Assembly: GCA_001940645.1 (NCBI GenBank) | Contig: MDVS01000076.1 | Coordinates: forward strand, 1-35,263 | Direction: 5' to 3' | Source: Candidatus Heimdallarchaeota archaeon LC_3 | GTDB taxonomy: Archaea > Asgardarchaeota > Heimdallarchaeia > Hodarchaeales > LC-3 | Length of the DNA: 35,263 bases | Part shown: positions 16,900-26,146 of the stretch, one piece after another | Numbering within the stretch: position 1 is the stretch's first letter | How the letters are laid out: each line of letters begins with the position of its first letter | Position numbers and translations under genes: made by a program | Notes under the pieces: model-generated | The model's database searches: none | Seen by the model: only the letters and a program-made list of their open reading frames with translations | Told to the model about the DNA's origin: nothing

Positions 16900-17853
16900 A
16901 TGATAGAATTATACAGTACGCTGATTTTCGCATTCGTAACTTCATTGAGAGAAGTATTAGAAGCAGCATTAATTATTGGTATTGTAATAGGCTATTTAAC
17001 AAAAATCAATAGAAAAGATATGATAAAAGATGTAATCATAGGAGTTTTGTCTGCTAGCGTTCTTTCTGTTATATTGGCATTAATATTCTTAGAGATATTT
17101 AAAGGAGTTGAGGGATATCAAGAATTATTTGAAGGAATAATAATGTTATTAGCTGCTGGTGTTTTGACTTGGATGATTTTCTGGATGAGAAGACATTCAA
17201 GGGGTATTAAAGGAGAATTAGAAGAAAAGATAGATAGGGTCTTATCAGAAGGAGAACGGTTAGGTATTGTTTCTCTTGTTTTCTTTGCAGTGTTCAGAGA
17301 AGGAGCTGAATTAATTTTATTATTATATGCAAAATACACTGGGATATACTTGGAATTAGGTGAAGTTCTAGCAATTTCAGCAATTAGTATAGGATTTGCA
17401 TTAGGATTAGTGATATCAATAGGTTTAGCCCTCCTTTTATTCAAATCAACTGTCGGACTAAATCTAAAAAAATTCTTTAATATTACCAGCATTATTCTAA
17501 TAATTTTTGCTGCAGGTCTTATTGCTCACGGAATTCATGAAATTTATGAGTATTTAGAAATAAATGCACCAAATTTAGCTAATTTACCAATTTTTACTGA
17601 AGTTTATAATATTAATAACACATTTCTAGGTGAATTCCTAGAATCAATATTTGGATGGACATACGATCCAGCTAAGCCAGGAAGATTTGAAAAAAGTGTC
17701 ATTGGAGGAATATTAACAGGTTTAATTGGCTGGAACGATAATCCGGCATTTATTGAGCTTGTTGCTTTTATCGGATATTATTTATTACTTGGAATATATC
17801 TATTCAAAACGAGAAATGAATCAATTCCTAACAAGGAAACAGTTCAAGCCTAA
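16900..17853 (+). CDS. FTR1-family iron permease
   Basis: A 317-residue integral membrane protein of the FTR1/EfeU family, which imports iron. Both REXXE motifs are present: R17-E-V-L-E21 in the first helix and R133-E-G-A-E137 in the fourth, each in a hydrophobic helix where Glu residues carry the ion. About seven membrane segments are visible. Compared with EfeU it has an extended loop around residues 215-275 rich in Asn, Asp and Pro. No ferroxidase or EfeO/EfeB partner is adjacent. The gene stands alone behind a two-palindrome operator, so regulation by iron is likely. Confidence 0.92.
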   Translation: MIELYSTLIFAFVTSLREVLEAALIIGIVIGYLTKINRKDMIKDVIIGVLSASVLSVILALIFLEIFKGVEGYQELFEGIIMLLAAGVLTWMIFWMRRHSRGIKGELEEKIDRVLSEGERLGIVSLVFFAVFREGAELILLLYAKYTGIYLELGEVLAISAISIGFALGLVISIGLALLLFKSTVGLNLKKFFNITSIILIIFAAGLIAHGIHEIYEYLEINAPNLANLPIFTEVYNINNTFLGEFLESIFGWTYDPAKPGRFEKSVIGGILTGLIGWNDNPAFIELVAFIGYYLLLGIYLFKTRNESIPNKETVQA

Positions 17854-17858
17854 AAAAT

Positions 17859-17878
17859 CCCAAATATTTTATTTTGGG
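17859..17878 (+). terminator. Hairpin 6 bases after the FTR1 stop
   Basis: The arms 'cccaaa' (17859-17864) and 'tttggg' (17873-17878) form a perfect 6-base stem with an 8-base loop right after the stop codon. It is not followed by a T-tract, so it may be a 3' end stabiliser rather than a true terminator. Confidence 0.3.
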
Positions 17879-17966
17879 TCCAAGTTATGGATTTTGGGGA
17901 AATTCATTGCATATTATTAAAAAACATTATTAATTAGGCTTCTTTAAGAAAATACTTGATCTTTTT

Positions 17967-18197
17967 TCAATTCCAAGAAAATTTGCTTTTGATTAACTGT
18001 TTCAATTTCATATTATACTTTGATGTTCGTTTAATAAGGGGGATTACATTTTTATCAATAGAAAATATATACACTAATAGTACTAATACAATCAAAGTAT
18101 AATAACTAATGTTATACAGACTCATATTTAAATTATCACCTGTTATTATAATTTTGTCTTGTTCAATTGTACTATTGGTATTCAAATTATATATCAT
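17967..18197 (-). CDS. Possible 76-residue single-TM membrane protein
   Basis: This frame does not overlap any other gene and has an ATG start with a weak purine stretch (GGAAAG) upstream. The product has a polar N-terminus, one hydrophobic helix at about residues 30-46 ('YYTLIVLVLLVYIFSI') and a basic C-terminus rich in Lys, so N-out/C-in insertion is predicted. A perfect 10-bp palindrome 'tttccggaaa' (18203-18212) lies just upstream of the start and could be its operator. No family is recognised. In such AT-rich DNA a frame of this size can occur by chance. Confidence 0.35.
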   Translation of the reverse strand: MIYNLNTNSTIEQDKIIITGDNLNMSLYNISYYTLIVLVLLVYIFSIDKNVIPLIKRTSKYNMKLKQLIKSKFSWN

Positions 18198-18430
18198 TGG
18201 TCTTTCCGGAAAAGAAAAGTTTATTACTAATTTGAATGGGAAAATAATTATTTCAAATTATTTGTTCTTAAACGGATATTTTTCCTAAAAAGCTAAAAGA
18301 ATATTAAAATATGAGTTTTTTTTCTCTTTTCTCCTTTTTTCATTCTTGTTCAAAACAATTACTAAGGAAATCTTAGATAATCTTCATTTTGAGTTGAAAA
18401 TTAGGTGGTATTTTCTTATGACAAAACCTT

Positions 18431-18456
18431 TATATATTACTTTCTATTATATATAA
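18431..18456 (+). promoter_or_regulatory. TATA elements of the thioredoxin gene
   Basis: Two TATA-like elements, 'tatatatt' (18431-18438) and 'ttatatataa' (18447-18456), precede the thioredoxin gene. The second predicts transcription start near 18480 and a leader of about 15 bases. Confidence 0.4.
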
Positions 18457-18494
18457 CTAAGAGTTATAATATGAAACAGTAAAATGTGATTATA

Positions 18495-18830
18495 ATGGTA
18501 GACAAAATAGATTTAAAAGAGTTCCAAGAACTTATACAAAATGATTCAACTCCCTTAGTAGTTGATTGTTATGCTGACTGGTGTCAACCTTGCAAATACT
18601 CCTCTCCGCTATTTGAAAAGATGAGCAAAGAATTTCCACTGGCCAAGTTTGTAAAAGTAAATGTAGATGAACAACCACAATTAGCTGGTGCTTTTCAAGT
18701 AAGAGGAGTTCCTAGTTTTTTCGTTCTAAGAGGGAAAAATGTAGTAGGATCTGTAGTTGGTGCAGATATTAAAAAGTTGGAAAAGCTTGTACGAAAAGAG
18801 ATTGAAGCACCAACTATTTTAGCACAATAA
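18495..18830 (+). CDS. Thioredoxin with WCQPC active site
   Basis: A 111-residue thioredoxin, a cytoplasmic disulfide reductase. The active site is W29-C30-Q-P-C33 instead of the usual WCGPC, and the cis-proline is P73 in 'VRGVPSFF'. The fold is complete. A GTG at 18486 is in frame, but the ATG at 18495 has a ribosome-binding-like 'TGTGAT' four bases upstream and gives the normal N-terminus. The Gln between the cysteines should change the redox potential. No thioredoxin reductase is nearby. Confidence 0.9.
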   Translation: MVDKIDLKEFQELIQNDSTPLVVDCYADWCQPCKYSSPLFEKMSKEFPLAKFVKVNVDEQPQLAGAFQVRGVPSFFVLRGKNVVGSVVGADIKKLEKLVRKEIEAPTILAQ

Positions 18831-19041
18831 GATAGATAAATTTTGAATATAATTTTTCTCCTTTAACATGGATTATTTGTAAAAATAGGATTCTCATTGC
18901 CTCTTTTTACTCTTACCATAATAATGAAATCAATAATTTGAATCTAAGATTTTTTAATGTGATTTTGTACAAAATTTTCATGATATTGTGAAAAATCCCC
19001 CTTAATCTCATATTTAAAGGAAAATCTTTTTTCGTATAAAA

Positions 19042-19050
19042 TTTATATAA
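19042..19050 (+). promoter_or_regulatory. TATA box of the 56-residue gene
   Basis: 'tttatataa' begins 32 bases before the ATG of the small gene at 19074. This is the spacing expected for a leaderless archaeal transcript. Confidence 0.4.
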
Positions 19051-19073
19051 TTTTGTGTATAATATAAATTGAT

Positions 19074-19244
19074 ATGTTAACAAAGGAATTCCAGATTAAA
19101 GAATCAGATAAAAAACGGATTGAAGATAAAATAATAGTAATACGAAACAACTCTTATTCATATTTGGGAAAAGGTTTAGGCTTAGATAATCTTAGTAATA
19201 ATCAAATAGAAGATTTCGTAAAAAATATTGGTAATTTGCTATAA
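19074..19244 (+). CDS. Small 56-residue protein, unknown
   Basis: An ATG-started frame of 56 codons closed by TAA, in a region otherwise empty between thioredoxin and the next minus-strand gene. The product is soluble and charged: a Lys/Glu-rich N-terminal helix, a short strand 'KIIVIRN', then 'YLGKGLGLDNLSNNQIEDF' and a helical end. It has no Cys and no membrane helix. A TATA box at the right distance for a leaderless transcript supports it. No family is recognised. The rest of the 458-base gap shows only AT-rich sequence. Confidence 0.5.
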   Translation: MLTKEFQIKESDKKRIEDKIIVIRNNSYSYLGKGLGLDNLSNNQIEDFVKNIGNLL

Positions 19245-19288
19245 ATTTATGGAATTAAAGGAAAATTGAAAATAAATAATTGTTGATA

Positions 19289-19738
19289 TTATCTATTTTT
19301 TGTTGTTACTCCGAGGGCTGCAGCAAAAGAGGGACCTAAAGCTAGAGTTAAATTAAAAGCAAAGGTATCTATAAGCAAATCTAAATCTAAGATAATAGAA
19401 GAACCTTTGAATAATATCCAAACAATCTCACCAATTACTAAACCTATAACTGCTCCTAACCAAATTAGTAAGAAGAACAATGAAATTGGTCCAACGTTTT
19501 CTCCTTCATCAACGACCATTCTAACTCCATAAAAGACAATAATACAAAGAAGTAACCAGATTAATCCTGAAAGTAAACCTGGAGTCGTTATTAAATCAAA
19601 AAATTCTTTTATAATACCTTCATTTTGTGAACTAGCTTGATCTGTGATAATATCTTGAATAAGATTGGATATTATCAAACCAACAGCTGCAAACAGTAAA
19701 GTTGCTATCATTACGATAATTTTATTATTTTTTGCCAT
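19289..19738 (-). CDS. Small 4-TM membrane protein of the MoxR/VWA region
   Basis: A membrane protein of 149 residues with four hydrophobic helices, starting at about residues 8, 50, 83 and 120, joined by short acidic loops ('DIITDQASSQNEG', 'VDEGENVG'). I place the start at the ATG at 19738, which has GGTGG at 19749-19745 six bases upstream; the frame itself opens at 19801. It lies 128 bases after the Pro-rich scaffold gene on the same strand. No family is recognised, and its role in the cluster is inferred only from position. Confidence 0.65.
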   Translation of the reverse strand: MAKNNKIIVMIATLLFAAVGLIISNLIQDIITDQASSQNEGIIKEFFDLITTPGLLSGLIWLLLCIIVFYGVRMVVDEGENVGPISLFFLLIWLGAVIGLVIGEIVWILFKGSSIILDLDLLIDTFAFNLTLALGPSFAAALGVTTKNR

Positions 19739-19865
19739 AATCATCCACCAATTAAGTAATAAGTTTACCAAATTGTAAAATAAATTCGTATAGCGTTTCA
19801 ATTAGAACATTTATTAAACTTTTTCCTAATATTGTTTAAAAGAAATCAAAATAGAAAAAGAAAAC

Positions 19866-21290
19866 TTAGAAACTATCGCTCGTTAATGAATCTCTTTTTC
19901 CTTTGTACCTGAAAAATAATAACCCGGCTAAAAATAATAGAAACAATCCAATTCCTAACTCAGCTAATAATAATCCAGGAGCGATACTACTTAAATCTAA
20001 GTTAGGTAGTGATGTTGTAAGATAATTAACTATTTGATCATTAGGATCTATACCAAAAATCATATCAAGGATTGTAGGTAAAGCAGCAAAGGTTAAACCA
20101 AAAACAGAAACTATTTTCGAGATTCGTTGATCAGCTACCTTGTATTTAAGATCCATTTTGAAAATAGTTTTTTCATCCTGAACTAATATAATTGTGCCCT
20201 TCATACTTCCTTTTGCTAAAGGGGTAACGAAAAAAGTAATGACTGTTTTATCATCGAATGTCGATATTTTTTGGTTTAAAGGTGTTGTGAGACATCCCGG
20301 AAAACTAACATCGACAGTAACTGGTGATTCTGAAACTAATTCAAATTTTTCCCTTAATTGTTCTCTTGTTTCACCTGTCAAAACATCGGTAACTCTCTTC
20401 TTTACCTGCAGCTCTTTTTTTGAAATGGTTATATGAAATGCATAAACACTATTAGGATTCATTTGTTTGAAATAATCAACAAGCAGGAAACGATTTAATT
20501 GAACCTTTTCTTTCACATCGGTTACTTCGTCATTCATAGAATCTAATTCCTCGTGTGTTTCCTTTGCAAATTCTTCAGATTTTACTGATCGTGATTTTCC
20601 TTTGCTAAGATCAGCCCTTTTTTTCTTCTTTTTTGGAGTTTTATCACTTATACTGGGCTTTGATGGCTTTTCATCAATAGATTCACTTTTAGGTAAAGAT
20701 TCTTCTAGAATAATAGGCGGGGGTTGAGGAATTGTTGTTATTTCTGGTTCAGCTCGCTCAGCTATATCCATACTAGGTTTAGGACTTGGAGGGTGTTCTG
20801 TTTCATTTTTCCTAGATGGATCTATATTAGGTTCAGAACTTGGTTCAACTTTCTCAGATGGAGTTATACTAGGTTCAGGAGTTGGAAGGTTTTCTGATTT
20901 GAAAACATCTTCTTGAGAACCAAATTTATCTGAATCATCCTTTCCTTCTACATATTTTTCTTCTTGAGGACTTTTTTCTAAAGATTTAATATTCATAAAT
21001 TTATTATCTAGTAATTTAGTTAATTCTTTTATTTCTGCTAAATCGTTTTCAAAATCTTTTAGTAATTTGATAAGAATTTTGCGCTCATCCATTAAGAATG
21101 AGTCTAAGATTTCTAATAAAACTTCAATAGCACTAAATCCATACTTTGAATAATTATAAAGAAGTAGATTTTTTATCTCGTTAATTATCTGAAATGATTT
21201 ATCCTCAAATTCCTTATTATCTAAAAAACTCTGAAATTTTTGTTGAAGAAGGATTTTTTCTTGAAATAATGACTCTTCGGGTAGTGACAT
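19866..21290 (-). CDS. Membrane-anchored scaffold: helical N-terminus, Pro-rich linker, beta domain, two TM helices
   Basis: A 474-residue protein of mosaic build. Residues 1-110 are helical, with coiled-coil-like Leu/Lys/Glu patterns. Residues 135-245 form a Pro/Ser/Glu-rich linker with degenerate repeats and a Lys-rich patch ('TPKKKKKRADLSKGKS'). Residues 265-385 form a beta-rich domain with 'VSFPGCLTTP' and 'ITFFVTPLAKGSMKGTI'. Membrane helices lie at about 391-413 and 438-460, before a short Lys/Ser tail. There is no signal peptide, so the large part faces the cytoplasm. The beta domain could be the partner of the neighbouring MoxR/VWA pair, but I do not recognise the family. Confidence 0.7.
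   Translation of the reverse strand: MSLPEESLFQEKILLQQKFQSFLDNKEFEDKSFQIINEIKNLLLYNYSKYGFSAIEVLLEILDSFLMDERKILIKLLKDFENDLAEIKELTKLLDNKFMNIKSLEKSPQEEKYVEGKDDSDKFGSQEDVFKSENLPTPEPSITPSEKVEPSSEPNIDPSRKNETEHPPSPKPSMDIAERAEPEITTIPQPPPIILEESLPKSESIDEKPSKPSISDKTPKKKKKRADLSKGKSRSVKSEEFAKETHEELDSMNDEVTDVKEKVQLNRFLLVDYFKQMNPNSVYAFHITISKKELQVKKRVTDVLTGETREQLREKFELVSESPVTVDVSFPGCLTTPLNQKISTFDDKTVITFFVTPLAKGSMKGTIILVQDEKTIFKMDLKYKVADQRISKIVSVFGLTFAALPTILDMIFGIDPNDQIVNYLTTSLPNLDLSSIAPGLLLAELGIGLFLLFLAGLLFFRYKGKRDSLTSDSF
20771..20895. repeat. Degenerate in-frame repeats encoding the Pro-rich linker
   Basis: Three related units begin at 20771, 20825 and 20867 (each near 'ta[ct]taggtt'). They are 54 and 42 bases apart, so 18 and 14 codons, and encode variants of 'PxPEPSIxPSExxEP'. 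The first and third copies share about 24 of their first 29 bases. They probably arose by slippage and set the linker length. Confidence 0.55.
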
Positions 21291-21469
21291 GTAATCATCT
21301 TTTTATCGTATGATTTTTCTTAACTATCCTTTTCCAAAAATGAAATATTATTAAAGTTGTTTTATTGAATTTATATTTAAATATTAATAAATTTGATTTA
21401 TTATTAATAATAATTTCGTCTGTTAAGGTTTTATTTTTATATATTACTAACTGTGAGGAAGTATCGATT

Positions 21470-22006
21470 TTGAAGCTAAAATATTGCGGGAACTGTGGTA
21501 CTGAGACTGAAGAAGGTAGTAATTTTTGTTATCAATGCGGTTCAAAAATTGATGAAATAAATCCTCAAATATCCTCTTTTACTACTGCTAATACTAACAT
21601 CCCAGATTTTTATAAAGATAATACTATCCATGTCCAATCTCCAGACCAAGGATATAGTAATACTCAATATAGTAAAATAAGATCACAAAAAAAAAGCACT
21701 GGAACACTAATTATTGTTTTAATTCTTAATTATTTATCAGTAATGTTATTAGGACTTGGGGGATTCATTTATTTATTAGTTATTCCAATTATTGGCATAA
21801 TTATCCTGTTTATTGCTATTTTATATGGAAAACTTACATTAGAAGTCCAAAGACATAGCAATACGGCAAGATTGATTCTTATAACTCTTATTTTAATTGG
21901 TTTTTTTATCGGATTAACAGATTTAGATATAATTTCCCTCTCAATAACCGTTTTTCAACTCTATGCACTTCTTTTCCACAAAGATACTGTTGCACTTTTT
22001 CAGTGA
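21470..22006 (+). CDS. Zinc-ribbon membrane protein
   Basis: A protein of about 178 residues with an N-terminal zinc ribbon: 'YCGNCG', then 'NFCYQCG', two CxxC pairs 13 residues apart. A polar linker of about 55 residues follows, then three or four membrane helices rich in Ile and Leu. The frame is open from 21365, but the ribbon normally sits at the N-terminus. TTG at 21470 gives 'MKLKYCGNCG', and GAGGAAG lies about ten bases upstream. The gene is convergent with the VWA gene, 9 bases apart, and ends in TGA. Function unknown; proteins of this layout are common in archaea. Confidence 0.72.
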   Translation: MKLKYCGNCGTETEEGSNFCYQCGSKIDEINPQISSFTTANTNIPDFYKDNTIHVQSPDQGYSNTQYSKIRSQKKSTGTLIIVLILNYLSVMLLGLGGFIYLLVIPIIGIIILFIAILYGKLTLEVQRHSNTARLILITLILIGFFIGLTDLDIISLSITVFQLYALLFHKDTVALFQ

Positions 22007-22015
22007 CTAATAACC

Positions 22016-23956
22016 TTAAGACGGCAATATTACTGCAATCCCTTGTTGAAACATCAACTCTTTATTTTTCACACAATGCGATATGATTTGAGGTTCGTGT
22101 TGTACAGCAAGTCCTAAGGAGAATTGCCGTTCCATCTCAAATAGTATCACTTTATTCAAGGGATTTCTTGCAATAAGTTTTAATTTTTTAGCTTCTCTTT
22201 CAGTTCTTCCTTCTATCACGAGATCTCCATCGGTAATAAGAACGTAAACTCGTTTTAATCCATCGTTATAGATTTCTAAATTTAAGTTTTCATAATCATA
22301 ACCATTTCCGGGATTGAACAAGATTTTTAAAATAGAAGGATCACCCTCAAGAAATTCTTGCAATGTGCGTAACGGAGAATTTATTTGAATCTCGGAAAAG
22401 CTATGAAAGCGGACATAACAGGTTTTATTTTGCTTTTTGGCTTCTTCAAATAACGCTGTAATAAAGCCATATAGCACGCTAATACTATTATCATACCTGG
22501 AACCATCATTCCAGCCCCGATAATCTACATCTTCTTCAAAAAACATAGAGCCTGTTTTGTCTAGATATAATTCTAATACATCCGGAGCATCAAATTTTTC
22601 TCCGGAACGAATTTTATATCTGATATTACGACTTTTTTTATATTTCAACTCATACTCATTTAATAAAAATGTTTCATCTTCTAAAGGGATTAACATGGGA
22701 ATTCCATAGGATTTTTGGAATGAATTTATTTTACCTAAGTCAATATGTTTAGCACTAGATATGTTAATTATATCCGTCTTTTTCAGTTTAATAAAATGGT
22801 TCTCGGAGTGATAAATAGCTTTATTTATTCCTAATTCCCCTTTAATTTCTATTATCGGGTTGTTTCTGAGATAAAATTCGTGTAAGATACGTAATTCCAG
22901 ACTCACACTATTAATTTCGGTTTCATTATTTACAATAGTCTGTTTACTATCCAGTATCTCATGGACTAAGGATGATTGTTCTCCAGGACTAAACTGATCA
23001 AAGATATCAGTGATGACTTCAGTAAATGAGACACTGGAATGTGTAGAGATCGTTTCCAATGACTTATTGATTGAAGGGCTAAGAATAGTAACTAGAGTCT
23101 TGATACTATCATATCGACTGTCTCCTTGAAATACTCTGCGGAGTTCCTTAATAAATTGCAAACGATTTGTTGTTATTAGCTGGGGAACAAGTCCACCATC
23201 TTTTTTTTTCTTGCTTGATATCAGGATCGACTTGTTTGAGGAAAATAGTTTTGCCAAGACTTCATCAGCGTTTTCTGCAACATCAGACAAAAATTTTTTT
23301 TCCAAGAATCGAATCATTGCTTCAGAACCATACAAAGCAGTATTGATATAACTAATAATAAGGAAGAAATTTATCTCAGGTAATTTATATTGTAATAAGT
23401 AATTATAATAGGGAACAAGCAGGACCTCTTTGGTGAACCAACCAAACTCAAAATTCTCTAAATACAGTCGATTATCTATAATGAAATCTTTAACGATAGA
23501 ATGACATAAAAAAACCTTTTCTAGAATCTCGTATTTTGTTAAATCAGGTTCTGCAGTAACAATACCATCCCAAATCGCCTTATGAATTAATTTATTATCA
23601 TTAAATTCTCCAGTATCACTAAATGGGGCCTCAATAATATGAAAGAAATAATGAAAGAGCAAATATTGGAAGAGTTCTTCAAAAAGGCTAATCTTCTGCT
23701 GTGAGATGAATTTGAAGCTTTTTCGAAGTTCCTTTTGAATTTTACCTTTATTCATCTGGAGATGAAAGGTCAATTTATTAGATTTAGTATCAATAGCCCA
23801 CAAAGATGCAATGCTTTTTTCCAACTTCCATTCAAGTGGAATTTTCCAATATAAGGGGTAGACTTGTCTTAAATTCTTTCGCCATTGTATTTCAATCTTA
23901 TGGAGAAACTCATCCAAATCTGTATCAATTTTAAGTTTAATGGTATGTATCTCCAA
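22016..23956 (-). CDS. VWA-domain protein with degenerate zincin-like N-terminal motif
   Basis: A 646-residue protein without signal peptide or membrane helix. The C-terminal third is a von Willebrand A domain: 'LYLDKTGSM' puts D466, T468 and S470 in the MIDAS position (D-x-T-x-S instead of D-x-S-x-S), and 'LITDGD' gives D576. The N-terminal part has 'FHYFFHIIEAPF' (H102, H106), like the HExxH helix of putative metallopeptidase/VWA proteins (DUF2201-like), but Tyr stands where the catalytic Glu should be. The gene lies 48 bases after the MoxR-type ATPase gene on the same strand. MoxR and VWA proteins typically work as a metal-insertion or complex-remodelling pair. The client is unknown. Confidence 0.8.
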   Translation of the reverse strand: MEIHTIKLKIDTDLDEFLHKIEIQWRKNLRQVYPLYWKIPLEWKLEKSIASLWAIDTKSNKLTFHLQMNKGKIQKELRKSFKFISQQKISLFEELFQYLLFHYFFHIIEAPFSDTGEFNDNKLIHKAIWDGIVTAEPDLTKYEILEKVFLCHSIVKDFIIDNRLYLENFEFGWFTKEVLLVPYYNYLLQYKLPEINFFLIISYINTALYGSEAMIRFLEKKFLSDVAENADEVLAKLFSSNKSILISSKKKKDGGLVPQLITTNRLQFIKELRRVFQGDSRYDSIKTLVTILSPSINKSLETISTHSSVSFTEVITDIFDQFSPGEQSSLVHEILDSKQTIVNNETEINSVSLELRILHEFYLRNNPIIEIKGELGINKAIYHSENHFIKLKKTDIINISSAKHIDLGKINSFQKSYGIPMLIPLEDETFLLNEYELKYKKSRNIRYKIRSGEKFDAPDVLELYLDKTGSMFFEEDVDYRGWNDGSRYDNSISVLYGFITALFEEAKKQNKTCYVRFHSFSEIQINSPLRTLQEFLEGDPSILKILFNPGNGYDYENLNLEIYNDGLKRVYVLITDGDLVIEGRTEREAKKLKLIARNPLNKVILFEMERQFSLGLAVQHEPQIISHCVKNKELMFQQGIAVILPS

Positions 23957-24004
23957 AACATGATTTCTTTTTCAGTAATGACTACCGTGAGTATTTTTCT
24001 TTAT

Positions 24005-25645
24005 TCAGATGCTAAAAGTCTCAACCAGCCAGTGCAATCGATTGACATAAATAGATGCCAGACTTGCTAACTTGTTTGTATAGATCTCACTTAGAGAAGT
24101 TCTAGGAGAAGGTGAATTTAAAGCTGTGATACACTCATTTTTATAATCTCTGCTAAATTGTTCTAATATCATGAAATCAGTAACAATTTTTGCATTGAAA
24201 ACACTCATTGAGGGGTTGGGATAGTGATTAGAGCCGTTTTTTTCCGCCAAACTTCGAAGAGTATTTTGAAAAACCTCTAAATTTTTACCTGAATTCATAT
24301 AATTATTTATGGCTTTACCCAAAACCATCTCCCGAATACTACGATTGCCCTTGACTTTGTAATTAGTGAGTAATCGTTTATAGGATTGCAGGGCGTCATT
24401 GACATAGTCAAACATACTTGTTTCAATAATCTCGATTTTCCGTCCTTCCAGAAGCACCCCGAAGCTGGATACAATATCTGCAAGATCAATTACTGGATTA
24501 TAACTTTTTTGCTTAATAGACCGTATTAATGCTACTAATTTGGAAAAATTAACAATTTTGTTTAAATCACGTCGCACAATGGGATATTTGAGAGAAATTT
24601 GGACATCCACGATTTTTTGAAGCATTTCATCTTCTCGTAAGTGAAATTTCAAGTCTAAAGACGGGTTCACCTGATTAATTATAGATTGATGTCGATCAAC
24701 TTCTGTTTTCGGATTACTTTTAATATAGGACAACATTAAATCAATAAATTCACGGTGAGTAAAGGATAAATCAAAGGAAAATGACTTTAGGTCCGTTGCT
24801 TCAACATATAATTCATGCCATGATTGGGATATTGGTTCCTTAACTTCCTCTTTGTCTATTTTCTTCTCGATTCTAGCTTTGTATTCCTGCCAAAAGTCCT
24901 CATGTAGGCTAGTAGTATGTGAAAACTGGAGCTGACCTGAACCGGATTCTGCAACAGCATTGGGAAAGGGTATTTTTAAAAAGCGATTATCTTCTGCAAT
25001 ATCATTTTCTTGTGCTGATCCAGGAGCTGTGGATTCCACAGGATTTTGAGATCCAATGATAATTATTTTTTTAAGGAGCATAACTTTCGAATCTGCTTTT
25101 TGCATCATGATTCCAAGATCTGTACGTTTGCCATGTAATACGAGTTTCTTGTCTAATAACGATAACAAATCATTGATTTCACGACGATTGACCTCCTCGA
25201 CAAACACAGCACCAATACTTTTAGCTTGGGCCTCATTGATGTATTGCTTAGGTATATTTTTCTCTAATATCGTGGTTAAGAATGGAGTTAGCACCGATGA
25301 TTCAACAAATGGATTAACATTTGCCCGATCAATGTAAAAACTCTTTTCACTAAATAGAGTTTGAAAAAACAGATCAGTTACATAGCTTTTTCCCACTCCA
25401 GTAATACCTTCAAACAAAATATTAATGTCCTCCAAGAACAAGGATGCAACAAGAATATCAAAAGCCGTGATTTCAAGTCTAGAGTTTGTTGCAAGATTAC
25501 TTTTTCCGTTTAGAAATGTAACTTCAACATATTCTTCTGCCTGATTTACTTCATAGATTGGGGTCGGCGAATATAACGGTCTAAGAAGATCGTACATTGT
25601 TTCAACAAAAATGATGGTTTTAACTGGCAGTTGTGAGGATTTCAT
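24005..25645 (-). CDS. MoxR-like AAA+ ATPase
   Basis: A 546-residue AAA+ ATPase of MoxR type, presumed to remodel or metallate a target complex together with the VWA protein encoded next. Walker A is G80-ITGVG-K86-S87. Walker B is 'AVFVEEVNRRE' at 146-156, with Glu in place of the usual Asp (E150-E151). Sensor 1 is N201 in 'IIIIGSQNPVES', the MoxR 'QNP' hallmark. Residues 1-60 are an added N-terminal region, and about 200 residues follow the lid domain, making it longer than the usual 300-350. It is the first gene of the unit. Confidence 0.85.
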   Translation of the reverse strand: MKSSQLPVKTIIFVETMYDLLRPLYSPTPIYEVNQAEEYVEVTFLNGKSNLATNSRLEITAFDILVASLFLEDINILFEGITGVGKSYVTDLFFQTLFSEKSFYIDRANVNPFVESSVLTPFLTTILEKNIPKQYINEAQAKSIGAVFVEEVNRREINDLLSLLDKKLVLHGKRTDLGIMMQKADSKVMLLKKIIIIGSQNPVESTAPGSAQENDIAEDNRFLKIPFPNAVAESGSGQLQFSHTTSLHEDFWQEYKARIEKKIDKEEVKEPISQSWHELYVEATDLKSFSFDLSFTHREFIDLMLSYIKSNPKTEVDRHQSIINQVNPSLDLKFHLREDEMLQKIVDVQISLKYPIVRRDLNKIVNFSKLVALIRSIKQKSYNPVIDLADIVSSFGVLLEGRKIEIIETSMFDYVNDALQSYKRLLTNYKVKGNRSIREMVLGKAINNYMNSGKNLEVFQNTLRSLAEKNGSNHYPNPSMSVFNAKIVTDFMILEQFSRDYKNECITALNSPSPRTSLSEIYTNKLASLASIYVNRLHWLVETFSI

Positions 25646-26146
25646 AGTTAAAAAATAAAAAAGAATTATTATTTAAAAATGATAAATAAGCTCTAATGTA
25701 GTTAGATTAATCATGAACCGAATCAAAATTTCTTCAAGATCACCTTGACACGAAAGAAATCAATATTCTGATAGAGAAAGAAAATCAGGTCAATTCAGCC
25801 TACACATTATAATATCAGGAAAAAATGTATCTGGAAGGGAGTTGGGGGTAACTTTCAGAGGAACATTATAAGAACATTAAGACTATTTAATATTGGCAAC
25901 TGTATTTGGGTTTTTTATTGTATAAATGAAATTCCTTTAGACCTATAAGATAGAAATTATATTCAAACAATTATTTTAGGGAGAAGAAATCAAAAATGAT
26001 GAAAAAAAGGTTGAAGCTTGTGGATTTAATAATAATAAGGAATCTTGATTTAAATAGGTTCTTAGTAGGTGTAGCACTTTTAGATTAAAAATATAAATTC
26101 CTAATCATCATTTTTATGGATTGATTATTTCGAAAGTATAAGAAAA
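25646..26146. promoter_or_regulatory. Divergent gap between the MoxR unit and the GTPase relic
   Basis: This 501-base stretch should hold the promoter of the MoxR-VWA unit and that of the GTPase gene. A TATA-like 'aaaatataaa' lies near 26087. A 30-codon frame at 25996-26088 follows a purine-rich stretch but is too short to support as a gene. I see nothing else. Confidence 0.35.

Noticed and set aside
25996..26088. 30-codon frame after a purine-rich stretch
   Set aside because: Too short, with no recognisable motif; the ribosome-binding-like bases are too far from the ATG.
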